Source of the DNA: Mansonella perstans
Lineage: Eukaryota > Nematoda > Chromadorea > Rhabditida > Onchocercidae
Length of the DNA: 23,720 bases
Assembly (NCBI GenBank): GCA_037074765.1
Contig: JBAMDO010000413.1
Coordinates: forward strand, 1 to 23,720
Direction: 5' to 3'
The translations under genes were made by a program, and so were the position numbers. A model generated the notes under the pieces. It made no database searches, was not told the origin of the DNA, and saw only the letters and a program-made list of their open reading frames with translations. Shown piece after piece: positions 22,814-23,720 of this stretch; position 1 is the stretch's first letter; every line of letters starts with the position of its first letter.

Positions 22814-23340
22814 TGTATTATGATGTATCATAGCATAAAATCTTACATTTCTTTTGATAAGGTTTTTTTTTTTTTTTTTTTTGTAAGCTTTGAAAACTAA
22901 TGAAGAATCCGATGTAGATATGAAATTATATGTCTACGTCAAACTTTACTTTGTATAATTCTACTAGCATTTTTCATATGTACTGAACCTGATGAATACA
23001 TCTTATTGCATCTTCATCTCATTATTAACAAAAATCTGAAGAAAAGGAAAATTTTCCAGTTGTCATTTTACTCCGCAGTTTTTACTTCTTCCTTTGTTTT
23101 TCATATTCGATTTCAAAATTCTGCTTTTCTTACATTGATAGTAAAAAGCATACAAAAGTTAATTTCCAAAAGATTGTGTACATTTATTTCAAATTTTTAA
23201 TTACTATCAAATTGTCGGCTTTTAGGAATCTGTGTTTCTTTTTCTCTATTGAAGATAATACCTTCCTAAAATATTTCATTAGTTTTTTTTTTTTTTTTTC
23301 GAACTTGAATAGAATTCCTATTGATTTATTTTTAATTACA
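22814..23340. other. A/T-rich region with homopolymer T runs
   Basis: T runs at 22863-22882 and 23284-23299. No supported exon. A good acceptor (TTTTAATTACAG, ending 23341) opens the frame that contains the next feature. Confidence 0.5.
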
Positions 23341-23474
23341 GATTGTTGAATAAAGAAATATTTCAGGATAAATTGAAATTGAATAAATTAAAATTTTCCA
23401 AACTAATTAAAAATGACTATAAAATAAATTGTGATATAAAATTGAATTTTAGTTATTGCTTTTATGCGTACCAT

Positions 23475-23642
23475 ATGCAACAATTTGCAATACAAACTTT
23501 TATCGTCTGTATGATCGTTATTGTTAAATTGGCATTTGGAAGAGTATTCGCTATGACAAATCGTAACATAACCATAAAATCAACGATAACTGATAGCAGT
23601 AAAGAAGGTGTGATAATTTTTATTTCAAATAATCTTAAATAA
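23475..23642 (+). CDS. Possible first exon of a second signal-peptide protein
   Basis: ATG at 23475 begins MQQFAIQTFIVCMIVIVK followed by LAFGRVFA, a hydrophobic stretch with a signal-peptide-like end (cleavage after VFA at residue 26). Then comes a Thr/Ile-rich part with one N-glycosylation sequon (Asn31). Without splicing it stops after 55 codons at 23642. With the donor GAAG|GTGTGA at 23607/23608 it would leave 44 codons plus one base and continue right of the window. The open frame extends upstream to an acceptor at 23341, so a longer first part is also possible. It has the same strand and general type as the 170-aa secreted protein, but no clear sequence similarity to it. Confidence 0.35.
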   Translation: MQQFAIQTFIVCMIVIVKLAFGRVFAMTNRNITIKSTITDSSKEGVIIFISNNLK

Positions 23643-23720
23643 ATTTAATTAATTGTTCATTTTATTTACTAAAGTGTAACTAATTAACTCCAGAAAAATT
23701 TTCACTACATTTTTAACGAA

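Overview
The window looks like nuclear DNA of a nematode, most plausibly a filarial or other spirurid worm. Two conserved genes are broken into many short coding exons with GT..AG introns whose acceptors are mostly TTTCAG, TTTTAG or TTGCAG. The DNA is very A+T-rich, full of homopolymer A/T runs and (GT)n arrays. The G-protein gene is of the metazoan G12/13 class. No bacterial operons, tRNA, rRNA, CRISPR or intact transposon were seen. The species cannot be named from the sequence alone.

Positions 1-6224 hold two confident minus-strand genes. SUCLG1 (mitochondrial succinyl-CoA ligase alpha subunit) has seven exons from 2004 down to 128, and its final exon lies beyond the left edge. A complete eight-exon G-alpha gene of the G12/13 class (gpa-12-like, 376 aa) runs from 6224 to 3754 and has a poly(A) signal at 3664-3659. 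The 1.6 kb between them has richer composition and three minus-strand open segments that splice in phase; this is a weak candidate gene or relic.

Positions 6225-14941 are largely a gene desert: A/T-rich sequence, low-complexity runs, a 16-bp perfect hairpin flanked by direct repeats (8510-8616), a perfect AGGTCA/TGACCT palindrome (13346-13359) and large (GT)n arrays near 11.6 and 14.4 kb. At 6768-7202 there is what looks like a decayed minus-strand coding sequence with an in-frame stop and a frameshift.

Positions 14942-20311 carry two plus-strand genes I assembled exon by exon and do not recognise. The first (three exons, 410 aa) has an acidic Glu run near its N-terminus and four copies of a GLT-x-x-G-type repeat in its C-terminal half. 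The second (four exons, 170 aa) encodes a predicted secreted protein with a signal peptide, two cysteines and six N-glycosylation sequons, five of them within 40 residues. A short minus-strand exon-like segment (18687-18736) lies just upstream of it.

Positions 20312-23720 are again mostly A/T-rich. They include a 36-bp perfect palindrome containing two inverted ATGCAAAT octamers (21890-21925), two open segments of uncertain status, and near the right edge the possible first coding exon of another signal-peptide protein (23475 onward). The two conserved genes are housekeeping and signalling genes. The right half may be a small neighbourhood of lineage-specific, partly secreted proteins; that is an inference from predicted features only.
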